From positions 1 to 64,000 of the forward strand of contig JAXMAR010000042.1 of NCBI GenBank assembly GCA_046350295.1: DNA of 64,000 nucleotides, written 5' to 3'. Positions 29,642 to 37,297 of this stretch are shown piece by piece; position 1 is the stretch's first letter; every line of letters starts with the position of its first letter. A program made the position numbers and the translations under genes. This DNA comes from JAXMAR01 sp046350295 (GTDB taxonomy: Bacteria; Planctomycetota; Planctomycetia; Gemmatales; Gemmataceae). Under the pieces are notes generated by a model that saw nothing but the letters and a program-made list of their open reading frames with translations, was not told the DNA's origin and made no database searches.

Positions 29642-29736
29642 ACGCCGCTCGAAGCCGCGGACTCCGCTTGCCCGGCCCGATTGCCGCCGCTATGATCGCG
29701 GCTTGTCAGGATCGCCTTCCGCGTGAAGGAGCGCGC

Positions 29737-30405
29737 ATGCTTTCGGCCATTTACTCACGCTCACTCGCTTGCCTGGGCTGCCTGCTCGCCTTCGCCTTCC
29801 CGGCGCCGGCCAGCGACGTGGAGAAGCGCGAGTTTTCCATCCTCATCGACGGCAAGGAGTCCGGCACGTCGCGCATGGTCGTGACCGTGCAGGACGACGG
29901 CACGACCGTCATGCAGGGGAACTGCGTCGTCAAGTTCGCCAAGCTGCTCTTCTCCCATAGCTTCGAGATCGAAAGCACCGAATGGTGGAAGGACGGCAAG
30001 CTCATCGCGCTCAAGTCCAAGGCCACCGAGAACGGCAAGAAATTCGACGTCTCCGCCGCCGCCGACGCCAAGGGCATTCGCCTTAAGATCAACGGCGACG
30101 ACCGCCTCGCCGCCGCCGACGCCTGGACCACCAGCTACTGGAAACTGGCGGATGCGCGTTTTCACAACAAGGCTGTCCCTTTGCTCGACCCGCAAGACGG
30201 CAAGGAATACAAAGGGGAGTTGAAATACGTCGCCACCGAATCGATCTTGATCGGCAAGGCGCCCCAGCAGTGCTACCGCTTCCGCATCAGCGGCGGGCCG
30301 CAAACGACCGACCTGTGGTATGATCGCTACCACCGCCTGGTGCGCGAGGAGTTCGCCGAACTGGGACACAAGATCATCGTGCAGCTCAACTCGATTCAGC
30401 GCTGA
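29737..30405 (+). CDS. DUF6134-like secreted protein
   Basis: A 222-residue protein with a signal peptide (MLSAIYSRSLACLGCLLAFAFPAPASD). The mature part (FSILIDGKESGTSRMVV, ESTEWWKDGKLIALKSKATENGKKFDVSA, WYDRYHRLVREEF) matches my recollection of the DUF6134 pattern: a beta-rich domain with an E-x-W-x-x-G-x-L stretch. No enzymatic residues are known to me. AAGGAG lies six bases upstream of the chosen ATG. It starts about 95 bases after the permease and 42 bases before the acyl carrier protein gene. Confidence 0.8.
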   Translation: MLSAIYSRSLACLGCLLAFAFPAPASDVEKREFSILIDGKESGTSRMVVTVQDDGTTVMQGNCVVKFAKLLFSHSFEIESTEWWKDGKLIALKSKATENGKKFDVSAAADAKGIRLKINGDDRLAAADAWTTSYWKLADARFHNKAVPLLDPQDGKEYKGELKYVATESILIGKAPQQCYRFRISGGPQTTDLWYDRYHRLVREEFAELGHKIIVQLNSIQR

Positions 30406-30447
30406 CCGGAGACGGCCGGCACAGTCCACCACCATGGAGGCTCAGGC

Positions 30448-30708
30448 ATGGATCGCGACGCCATCCGCACCCTTGTCATTCAGCTCATCGAGGACGACAT
30501 CGGCCAGAGGTTTCCCGACCTGGAAGATAACAAGGACCTGCGCAAGGACCTCGGGCTGGACTCCGTGGACCTCGTGAGCGTCGTGTCGCAGGTGGAGCGC
30601 CGCTTCAAGATCCGCCTGGCGCAGGAAGAGCTGGAAAAACTGGTGACGGTAAAGGACGTGCTCGACCTGCTCGAAGTGAAGTTCGCCCATATGAAGAGCG
30701 CGGCCTGA
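30448..30708 (+). CDS. acyl carrier protein
   Basis: An 86-residue acyl carrier protein. The phosphopantetheine attachment Ser is in LGLDSVDLVSVV, followed by an acidic helix II and the usual VKDVLDLLE near the end. It is not next to fab genes but close to an alpha-oxoamine synthase (31318-32571) and two ketosynthase-type genes (32946-34945). It therefore probably serves a dedicated lipid or secondary-metabolite pathway rather than bulk fatty acid synthesis (inference). GGAGG lies upstream of the ATG. Confidence 0.9.
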   Translation: MDRDAIRTLVIQLIEDDIGQRFPDLEDNKDLRKDLGLDSVDLVSVVSQVERRFKIRLAQEELEKLVTVKDVLDLLEVKFAHMKSAA

Positions 30709-30732
30709 GGTCTCGTTCCCTGCCGCACGCTC

Positions 30733-30847
30733 GTTCCCAGGCTCCGCCTGGGAACACCTTGCCGCCAGGCTCCGCCTGGCGCGTGAAGCCGGATCGCTTC
30801 TGGAGGCGAACCCCCCGGCCGTGCGTTCCCAGGCAGAGCCTGGGAAC
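30733..30847. repeat. REP-like palindromes
   Basis: Two 23-base palindromes, GTTCCCAGGCTCCGCCTGGGAAC (quoted in part: arms GTTCCCAGGC / GCCTGGGAAC) at 30733-30755 and a variant with the same arms at 30825-30847, plus a shorter GCCAGGCTCCGCCTGGC at 30764-30780. Motifs of this kind are scattered between genes of many planctomycetes. Confidence 0.8.
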
Positions 30848-30850
30848 GAG

Positions 30851-30923
30851 TCTTTTTTCTCCCCCCCTGCCCAATGCCGCAGCGCGTCTTTGCACAGGCA
30901 GCGCAAAACGTCGTGTCATTTCC
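30851..30923. repeat. direct repeat, copy A (matches end of the synthase gene)
   Basis: A near-identical copy of 31291-31369: a T-run, a C-run, then a 49-base block (30875-30923) with one mismatch. Copy B lies across the 3' end of the alpha-oxoamine synthase gene. Together the two copies bracket a small inverted-repeat element. Confidence 0.85.
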
Positions 30924-30933
30924 ATTTTTTTCT

Positions 30934-31292
30934 GGCTCATCCGGGAAACGCGCGTTTTGGATTCCGGGTGGAGTCATTTGCCGGTATCCTGTTACGGGTT
31001 CCTCTTCTCTGTTCGCGTGAGCAGCAAGGCATGCCGGCCATCGACTTTCGCAAAGTTTTTCCCGCCAATCTCATCAAGCATGCCTTGCGCTGCTTCAAGT
31101 GCGGAGCCGCCGGAAACCAGCTCGACCTTTGGGCGAAAGCGACCAAGAGGCCGCTCCATGAAGCCGCCCTTGAATTGTGCGCTCGTCTGCATCGAGAGGT
31201 TCCCTGGCTGCACAAGCGAACAGAGAAGAGGAACCCGTAACGGGACTGCGCGAGGCGACCGACGAAAACAACACGCGAAAACCGGATGAGCC
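30934..31292. mobile_element. small inverted-repeat element with zinc-finger gene relic
   Basis: A 359-base element. It is bounded by GGCTCATCCGG (30934-30944) and its exact reverse complement CCGGATGAGCC (31282-31292). A second inner inverted repeat (GTTACGGGTTCCTCTTCTCT near 30991 and its complement AGAGAAGAGGAACCCGTAAC near 31222) is perfect. The interior encodes a short piece of a CHC2-like zinc-finger protein. The size and lack of a transposase suggest a non-autonomous relic. Directly repeated flanks (30851-30923 and 31291-31369) border it. Confidence 0.65.
31031..31240 (+). pseudogene. fragment of a CHC2-like zinc-finger protein
   Basis: A 69-codon frame starting MPAIDFRKVFPANLIKHALRCF. 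The part LRCFKCGAAGNQLDLWAKATKRPLHEAALELC resembles the second half of the primase-type CHC2 zinc finger, where only the CxxC pair remains; the first Cys and His half is missing. Proteins of this type accompany some transposable elements in planctomycetes (recollection). It ends by running into the inner inverted repeat. Most likely a remnant. Confidence 0.55.
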
Positions 31293-31369
31293 TTTTTTCT
31301 CCCCCCCCTGCCCTGCCCTATGCCGCAGCGCGTCTTTGCACAGGCAGCGCGAAACGTCGTGTCATTTCC
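31291..31369. repeat. direct repeat, copy B
   Basis: Second copy of the 30851-30923 sequence. It covers the last codons of the synthase gene (encoding EMTRRFALPVQRRAA), so the C-terminal tail of that protein may derive from the repeat. Confidence 0.85.
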
Positions 31370-32571
31370 TGAAGCGCGGTCAACAGCCCTTCGATCGCGT
31401 CAATCTGGTGATTGGCGTTGATCTGAATGCGCAGCACGCCGGCGTGATAGGGGACGGCCGGGAACGTCACCGATTGTACGTAGTAGCCCTGCTCGAAGAG
31501 AAAGTGCCCTGCGGCGAGTGTCATCTCCTCATCGCCGATCAGAATCGAGACGATGGGCGCTTCCTGCCCCAGCACGGCGAGGCCCAGATCGCGGGCGCCG
31601 TTGGTCAGCCGGGCGATGTTGCGCTTGAGCCGCGTCTGAAGCAGATCGTACTCGGGCGAATCGAGGATATCGCACACGACCTTGATCGCCTCGAGGTAAG
31701 GCGGGGGAACGGGACCGCCAAAGATGAAGGTGTTGGAACGAATCTTAAGGAGCTTCTTGAAAACAGCGGGGCCGCCGACAAAGCCGCCGAAGCAGGAGAA
31801 GCCTTTCGACAGCGAGCCGACGACAAGGACGTTCTCGTAGGCGCCCAAGGCGTCGAGAACCGTGCCGCGGCCGTGTTGACCGAGGACGGCGGTGGCATGC
31901 GCGTCGTCGACGTAGAGGACGGCGTCGTTGGCCTTGCAGACCTCGTTCAGCTTTTGCAGAGGGGGCAAGGCGCCGGTCATGCTATAGACGCCGTCAATGG
32001 CGACGACGGCAAGACGGTACGGCTGGGCGCGGTCCAGGGCCTCTTGCAGCTTGGCGGGATCACTATGGGCGAAGGTGATGACCCGCGTGCCGTTCGCCTG
32101 CGCGATGCGGGCGCCCTCTTGCATCGAGTTGTGCGCGTGTTCGTCGATGATGATGACATCGCGCTTGCTCACCAGGCCGGGCAAAGCGCCCATGTTGGCA
32201 AGCGAGACGGAGGGATAAACGAGGACCATCTCCGTGCCGAGCCAGGCGGCGAGGCGCTCCTCGGTCTCTTCCATGGCGCGGACCGAGGAGAAGGCGCGCG
32301 AGGCCCCGTTATGCGTGCCCCACTTGCCCACGCCGCGCATGATGGCCGCCTGCACACGCGTGTCTTGATCGAGCCCGAGAAAGCTGTCGGAGCCGAAGTT
32401 GATGAGACGTTGCTCATCGACGGTCATCTCACGGTGGGGCCCCACAGCGTCCAGAACGAGTTCCTTGAGGTGCTCCTTGGGCAGCAACTGTTCGTAGTGC
32501 TCCAGAAAACGCACGAGACCATGTTGTTTGAGAGCGTCGGCTAATTTGTCGATCGGCAAAGGAGCGTCCAT
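31318..32571 (-). CDS. alpha-oxoamine synthase family (KBL/BioF/SPT-like)
   Basis: A 417-residue PLP enzyme of the alpha-oxoamine synthase group, which condenses an amino acid with an acyl thioester and releases CO2. Landmarks: NFGSDSFLGL, THNGASRAFSS, IIDEHAHNSMQEGAR, VDDAHATAVLGQHGRG (Asp222/His225) and the PLP lysine in VGSLSKGFSCFGG (about 256). The family includes 2-amino-3-ketobutyrate ligase, 8-amino-7-oxononanoate synthase, serine palmitoyltransferase and CqsA. Which one this is cannot be read from motifs. The nearby acyl carrier protein and ketosynthases make an acyl-ACP-using enzyme for a sphingoid-like or amino-ketone product plausible (inference). ATG 32571 chosen; the frame extends further upstream without alignable sequence. 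Confidence 0.87.
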   Translation of the reverse strand: MDAPLPIDKLADALKQHGLVRFLEHYEQLLPKEHLKELVLDAVGPHREMTVDEQRLINFGSDSFLGLDQDTRVQAAIMRGVGKWGTHNGASRAFSSVRAMEETEERLAAWLGTEMVLVYPSVSLANMGALPGLVSKRDVIIIDEHAHNSMQEGARIAQANGTRVITFAHSDPAKLQEALDRAQPYRLAVVAIDGVYSMTGALPPLQKLNEVCKANDAVLYVDDAHATAVLGQHGRGTVLDALGAYENVLVVGSLSKGFSCFGGFVGGPAVFKKLLKIRSNTFIFGGPVPPPYLEAIKVVCDILDSPEYDLLQTRLKRNIARLTNGARDLGLAVLGQEAPIVSILIGDEEMTLAAGHFLFEQGYYVQSVTFPAVPYHAGVLRIQINANHQIDAIEGLLTALQEMTRRFALPVQRRAAA

Positions 32572-32945
32572 GCTGTCTCTTGAACTGGCGCCGATGGTCG
32601 TGATCTGGCCGCGATCCGATCGGCGTCGGATTGTCGCAGCTTGCTTCCTCGCAAGGCTTTTCAAGCAAAGCGTGTCCCGGAGGAAGAAGGTGCGATGAAA
32701 ACAAAAACGTGGGGCAGAAGCAAGCACAGTTCGATTGACTCGACCGTCATGGGCGGCTACAAGGCCGCCTTCACAAATGAGAACGGGACGCTGCTATCGG
32801 CGGCTTAAGGAGGCCTCGCTTGGACGTCCTTCGCCCAACAAGAGAAGCAAATTGTCAGACTCCGGCACTCTGGAAAAACGCGAGTCGATCTGCCGAGACG
32901 TATTCCAGAGGCGCCGCTCGTCCTGCGGAGGAGGAAAGGGGATCG
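32572..32945. other. intergenic region between divergent synthase genes
   Basis: About 374 bases between the alpha-oxoamine synthase and the ketosynthase pair. A near-palindrome CGATCCGA-TCGGCG-TCGGATTG (about 32613-32634) could be an operator. GGAGGAGGAAAGGGG upstream of 32946 is the ribosome-binding site. No gene is supported here. Confidence 0.45.
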
Positions 32946-33731
32946 ATGGTGGCGGATTGCGTCCGAGCCGTGTTTCGTGACGGCGCCGCCTTGCGCACGA
33001 CCGTCGCCGCTGTCAAGGAATGGCGACAGGCCCCGGGGGCGATCGCCGGCAAGGGCGTTCCCTCGAGTCTGCTCCGGCACGCGGACGAGCAGACGGCGGT
33101 AGGTCTATGGGCGGTTCAGAAGCTGTTTGAGAACTCTGGGGTTCCTGGCGATCTGGCAAGTTGGGGCGTCATCGCTTCCGGCACGTTTTTCGGACGCGAG
33201 GCGCAGGCGAACGGCACATTGCGATTCCGTGACGAGGGCGCCTGGGGAGTTTCGCCGAACCTCATCCCGCATCACTCGACCCACGCTCTCTCCGGCACGA
33301 TCAGTCTCGCTCTGGGCTGCCACGGCGCCAATTTTGGTGTCGGCGGCGGCGCCAACGCTGTTCCCGAGGCGTTTCTTACTGCCGCCGCCCTGATGCAACC
33401 GCCCCTCCAACCAGGTCTTTTGCTCATCCTGACCGGCTTTGCCGACGAATTCGTCCCCAGCCTCAGTGAGCCAATGCCCGGACCGGACACGGTTATTCAG
33501 GCGGCGGTGTTGGCCCTGGAACCGGCGCCTGGCGCGGTCGGCAGCGTTTGCGAATGGCGCCGCCAGGCGGCCAGTTCGCGCGATGCGGCGCGGAATGACC
33601 TTTGCCTCGACGACCTGATTCGCTGCCTCCAGACCCGCCCCGCCGCCGCCTCCTGGCGACTCGCGGCCGACATCCGCCTGGACGTCCGCCTGGATGTCCG
33701 CCACGTCAATCCCTCCCGGAGAGCAGCATGA
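32946..33731 (+). CDS. ketosynthase-like protein, N-terminal half only
   Basis: A 261-residue protein resembling the stand-alone N-terminal beta-ketoacyl synthase domain (PF13723 type), which in aryl-polyene and other pathways acts with a full ketosynthase. The segment STHALSGTISLALGCHGANFGVGGGA aligns with the active-site loop of ketosynthases, Cys at about 125. The C-terminal half with the two catalytic His is absent. It therefore probably acts as a partner or chain-length factor. The ATG has a strong upstream GGAGGAGGAAAGGGG. Its stop overlaps the ATG of the next gene (ATGA), so the two are likely translated together and may form a heterodimer. Confidence 0.78.
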   Translation: MVADCVRAVFRDGAALRTTVAAVKEWRQAPGAIAGKGVPSSLLRHADEQTAVGLWAVQKLFENSGVPGDLASWGVIASGTFFGREAQANGTLRFRDEGAWGVSPNLIPHHSTHALSGTISLALGCHGANFGVGGGANAVPEAFLTAAALMQPPLQPGLLLILTGFADEFVPSLSEPMPGPDTVIQAAVLALEPAPGAVGSVCEWRRQAASSRDAARNDLCLDDLIRCLQTRPAAASWRLAADIRLDVRLDVRHVNPSRRAA

Positions 33732-34945
33732 CTCGCGATGCCGTGTGGATCACCGGCGTTGGCGCGGCCACGCCACTGGGCGTCACCTACAAGGACATTG
33801 CCGACAACCTGCTCGCGGGGCGTTGTGGCATCCGCGCGATCGACTCATTGAGCGACGACCACCCCTCGCGGATCGGCGGACAACTGAGTCCTCCCCCCTG
33901 CCCTGCCCGTTTTCCGGTCGATGAGTTTGCGCGAGAAAACGCTTTTCGGCGTTTGCTCCTCTGGTGCGGCGTCAACGCCCTGCAAGACGCCGGCATCTAC
34001 GAGCGGCGCGACGGACTGCGCATCGGGCTCGTGCTCGGCACGGCGACGGAATGGAACTGGACCTGGGAGATGGACTTCTTCCGCTGGGGCGGCGCCGGCT
34101 CCTTTCAAAGCGCAACGGATTTCGTCCCGGGGCCGGCCTGGCTGCAGCAGCGTTTGAACCTTGCGGGACCTGTCATGGGGCTTTCCGCCGCGTGCGCCAG
34201 CGGCAACTACGCTTTGGCGATCGCGAAGAAATGGATCGAGATGGGCTGGGTCGATTGCTGCCTGGCCGGCGGCGCCGACCTTGCTCTCACCCCGTTGATC
34301 CTCGCCGGCTTCGGCAACCTGCGCGCTCTGTCACGGCGCAACGACGACCCGTGCCGCGCCTCGCGGCCCTTCGACAAGGATCGGGACGGCTTCGTCTTGG
34401 GTGAGGGAGGGACGCTCTTTCTTCTCGAGGGCGCGAAGTCGGCCCGGCGCCGCTCCGCGCACGCCTATGCCGAGGTCGCGGGCCACGGCGCCGCCAGCGA
34501 CGCGTCTCACATGGTGATCCCCAGTTCCGACCCGACGCCGGCCGCCGAGGCCATGCGCAAGGCGCTGGAGGAGGCGCGGGCGAACCCGGGCGATGTCGAC
34601 TACGTCAACGCGCACGCCACGAGCACCCCGGTCGGGGACATCGCCGAGTCCCGAGTCCTGCACACGGTCTTCGGCTCCCACATCGGCTCCCTTCCGGTCA
34701 GTTCGACCAAGGGAATGACGGGCCACCTGCTCACCGCCGCCGCCGCCGTCGAAGCCCTGGCGTGCGTGGTCGCTCTCGAACGGCAAGCGATCCCGCCGAC
34801 GATCAATCTCGAGCAGGCGGACCCGGCCTGTGACCTCTGCCACGTCCCCAACGAGGCGCAGGAGCGCCCCGTCCGCGTCACCGCTTCCAACTCCTTCGGC
34901 TTTGGGGGCAGCAATACGTGCCTGGTCCTGCGCAAGGCCAGCTGA
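33728..34945 (+). CDS. beta-ketoacyl-ACP synthase (FabF-like)
   Basis: A 405-residue condensing enzyme with the full Cys-His-His triad: Cys156 (GLSAACASGN), His296 (YVNAHATSTPVGD) and His333 (STKGMTGHLL). The fold runs from VWITGVGAATPLG to the terminal NSFGFGGSNTCLVLRK. It elongates acyl chains bound to acyl carrier protein with malonyl units. Its start overlaps the stop of the preceding ketosynthase-like gene by ATGA, and an acyl carrier protein gene lies 3 kb upstream. A dedicated role with those genes is more likely than general FabF. Confidence 0.92.
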   Translation: MTRDAVWITGVGAATPLGVTYKDIADNLLAGRCGIRAIDSLSDDHPSRIGGQLSPPPCPARFPVDEFARENAFRRLLLWCGVNALQDAGIYERRDGLRIGLVLGTATEWNWTWEMDFFRWGGAGSFQSATDFVPGPAWLQQRLNLAGPVMGLSAACASGNYALAIAKKWIEMGWVDCCLAGGADLALTPLILAGFGNLRALSRRNDDPCRASRPFDKDRDGFVLGEGGTLFLLEGAKSARRRSAHAYAEVAGHGAASDASHMVIPSSDPTPAAEAMRKALEEARANPGDVDYVNAHATSTPVGDIAESRVLHTVFGSHIGSLPVSSTKGMTGHLLTAAAAVEALACVVALERQAIPPTINLEQADPACDLCHVPNEAQERPVRVTASNSFGFGGSNTCLVLRKAS

Positions 34946-34987
34946 GGACTCGAATGCGAAGGGTCGAGCCAGGCATATCATGTCCCC

Positions 34988-35704
34988 ATGAAGGACACTC
35001 CCCTGGCTAATGCCCCCAACAACGTTCCTCTGGACAACGCCGCCGCACTCTTCCATCGCTTCGTCGAAATCGTCAAAGCCCTGCGCACTCCGGGAAGCGG
35101 CTGTCCCTGGGACCTCGAGCAGGACCATGTGAGCCTGCGCCCTTTTCTCGTGGAAGAGGCCCACGAAGTCCTCGACGCGATCGACGACCGGGACGACCCG
35201 CATCTGTGCGAGGAACTCGGCGACTTGCTGTTGCAAATCGTCCTTCACGCCCAGGTCGCCGCCGACCGGGCCGCCTTTTCCATCAGCGACGTGGTGAGCG
35301 CCATCAGTGACAAGATGGTGCGCCGTCATCCGCACGTTTTTGGCGGCGTTCAGGTAACCGGCGCCGCCGAAGTGATTCGCAACTGGGAAGTGATTAAAGC
35401 CGCTGAGAAACGGGCGAAGGGAAGGGCGACCGAGCCCTCGGGGCTTCCCCGTTCGCTCCCGGCACTCCTACGTGCGCAACGGCTGGACGAGAAGAAAGCG
35501 AATACGTGCGGTGAAACCGCGGACACAGGGGACCTGCTGCGCGAAGCGCGCGCGAGGTTCCGCCTTTTGGGCGACGCGATGGCGGGAGGCGCCCCGCCCG
35601 AAGCGCTCGACAAGCCCTTGGGCGATGTCCTGTTTGCGTTGTGCCGGCTGGCGAATCGCTTCGCATTGAACGCCGAGGAAGCGTTGCGGCGTTCGTCCGG
35701 GTAG
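34988..35704 (+). CDS. mazG: MazG-type nucleoside triphosphate pyrophosphohydrolase
   Basis: A 238-residue all-alpha pyrophosphatase that hydrolyses non-canonical or excess NTPs to NMP. The metal-binding EExxE...ExxD pattern appears as FLVEEAHEVLDAID then CEELGDLLLQIVLHAQ; CPWDLEQDHVSLRPFLVEE is the family signature. KMVRRHPHVFGGV is also conserved. It is slightly shorter than E. coli MazG (263), with a divergent second half. The start lies 42 bases past the ketosynthase gene, so it may be co-transcribed. Confidence 0.9.
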   Translation: MKDTPLANAPNNVPLDNAAALFHRFVEIVKALRTPGSGCPWDLEQDHVSLRPFLVEEAHEVLDAIDDRDDPHLCEELGDLLLQIVLHAQVAADRAAFSISDVVSAISDKMVRRHPHVFGGVQVTGAAEVIRNWEVIKAAEKRAKGRATEPSGLPRSLPALLRAQRLDEKKANTCGETADTGDLLREARARFRLLGDAMAGGAPPEALDKPLGDVLFALCRLANRFALNAEEALRRSSG

Positions 35705-35732
35705 CGCAGAGGCTGAGGTCCGACGACTTCAC

Positions 35733-36578
35733 CTACAAGACACGAATACCCTCCAGCAGCCGCGCATGCGTCATCGGCCCGTCGGTCGGGAAGATGCAGT
35801 AGCAGGCGGGTGTTCCCAGCGCATCCAGGATGATCTGGTATTCGTTCGGCACGCTGTAGCCCTGTTCGCACGGGATGTGGCCGGAGAGAAGCAGGTCGCC
35901 GTCCACCTTGTCCAGGAACGCACGGACGTTGGCGGCGCTGGTGTCGCGGCCCCAGACCAGGGAGTGCAGCCAGCCGCCGAGGGCGACATCCTCCGGCTCG
36001 AGCGCCTCGCGCCGTACCTTCTCCATGTTGAACGCGGCCAGGCGCCGCGCGGGCGGGACGCTATGGGTGAGGATGACACGGTTGTCGGTCCGCACCAAGG
36101 CGTTGGCCGCCTCGAAGAGCTGCAGATATGCCGCGTAGATGCTGTCCGCCGCCGCGCCGTATGCCTCGCCGATCCCGTCGCGGAAGAGATCGTTCTGATC
36201 GATGTCCCCCTTGCCGATGCGCTGGTTTTGCCACTGGGCCAGCTCGTGGTTGCCCAGCAGAAAGTGGATGCGCTCGGGGTACTGACACTTGAGCGCGGCG
36301 AGCAAATCGAGAAGCTGATGGGATTTGTCCCCCCCGCCCGGATAGCGAAACGGTCCGTGCACGAGTTCCTGAAGCACGAGGTGACGCCGGGGCTGCCGCG
36401 CCAGGTCCGCCCCTTTCAACAGGAGGCGCAGGTTCTCGACGCTGCCGTGCATGTCGCCGGCCACCATGACCTCGGCGCCGACGGGCAGTTGCACGAACCG
36501 CCCCTCTCGGCCCGGCGTCGCGCGAAACGCGAGCACGGCTTGACGCAACGTCGTCAACAGGCGACCGGGATCGGGCAT
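35733..36578 (-). CDS. metallophosphoesterase (Ser/Thr phosphatase-like)
   Basis: A 281-residue calcineurin-like phosphoesterase. Metal-site motifs GDMHGSVENL (GDxHG), FLLGNHELAQW (GNHE), THSVPP and SGHIPCEQGY are all present; a GDxxDRG motif is not clear. A product acting on phosphoproteins or diadenosine tetraphosphate is possible. The ATG at 36578 is preferred to the TTG at 36635. It is convergent with mazG. Confidence 0.82.
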   Translation of the reverse strand: MPDPGRLLTTLRQAVLAFRATPGREGRFVQLPVGAEVMVAGDMHGSVENLRLLLKGADLARQPRRHLVLQELVHGPFRYPGGGDKSHQLLDLLAALKCQYPERIHFLLGNHELAQWQNQRIGKGDIDQNDLFRDGIGEAYGAAADSIYAAYLQLFEAANALVRTDNRVILTHSVPPARRLAAFNMEKVRREALEPEDVALGGWLHSLVWGRDTSAANVRAFLDKVDGDLLLSGHIPCEQGYSVPNEYQIILDALGTPACYCIFPTDGPMTHARLLEGIRVL

Positions 36579-36800
36579 AGAGGCAACGGAGAAAACAAGC
36601 GAGCCTTGGCTCAGGCGCAGCTGGTTCGGTGTCAATTATAGCATGCACGACTGCCGTCATCTTCCGCGGGCTGTCACCACACGTCGCGCCATCCGCCTAT
36701 TGACGTCGGCGTCCGGCATCGGTCCTGCCACCTTGCCGCCCCTTGCGTAAAACCAGAAAATGAATTCAGCGCCCGGCAGGACGATTTGCCGAGATGACCG

Positions 36801-37265
36801 ATGAGCTTAGCCCGGAAAATGAAGAGTGAGAGCGTCTCGCGTTTGAACCCCACGCCCGCCTTGCAAGTTCAGCCGCACGATTCGGTGCTCGACGCGGTCA
36901 GGTTGATGCGCGAAAAGTCGGTCGGGTGCGTGCTGGTGTGCGAGGGAAAGCGAATCGTCGGCATCTTCACCGAACGAGACCTGATGCGCCGCGTTCTCGC
37001 CGGAGGCCTGCCTCTGTCGACGCCGATCATCGAGTGCATGACCCCCAATCCTGTGACGCTGGACCGCAAAGACTCCATCGCCGTCGCCATCCGGCACATG
37101 GAAGACGGCGGCTACCGGCATCTCCCGGTCGTCACCGATGGCAGGCCGGTCGGCATCCTGTCGGTGAAGCGGATCGTCCACTACCTCGTGGAGCATTTTC
37201 CAACCTTCGTCTACAATCTCCCGCCCGACGAGAGCCCGGCGCCGCGCAAACGCGAGGGCGCGTAA
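36801..37265 (+). CDS. CBS-domain pair protein
   Basis: A 154-residue protein with two CBS motifs: LQVQPHDSVLDAVRLMREKSVGCVLVCE and ECMTPNPVTLDRKDSIAVAIRHMEDGGYRHLPVV. Such pairs bind adenine nucleotides and usually regulate a partner. No catalytic domain is attached. The stop is 33 bases before the 2-oxoacid oxidoreductase gene, so the two are likely co-transcribed and the CBS protein may sense energy charge for it (inference). Confidence 0.88.
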   Translation: MSLARKMKSESVSRLNPTPALQVQPHDSVLDAVRLMREKSVGCVLVCEGKRIVGIFTERDLMRRVLAGGLPLSTPIIECMTPNPVTLDRKDSIAVAIRHMEDGGYRHLPVVTDGRPVGILSVKRIVHYLVEHFPTFVYNLPPDESPAPRKREGA

Positions 37266-37297
37266 GCGGGTCGGTCCTTCGGGTTTCGAGTTCCGCC

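Noticed and set aside
30759..31289. 176-codon gene across the repeat region
   Set aside because: It crosses REP palindromes and inverted repeats and shows no domain except the short finger relic read in another frame.
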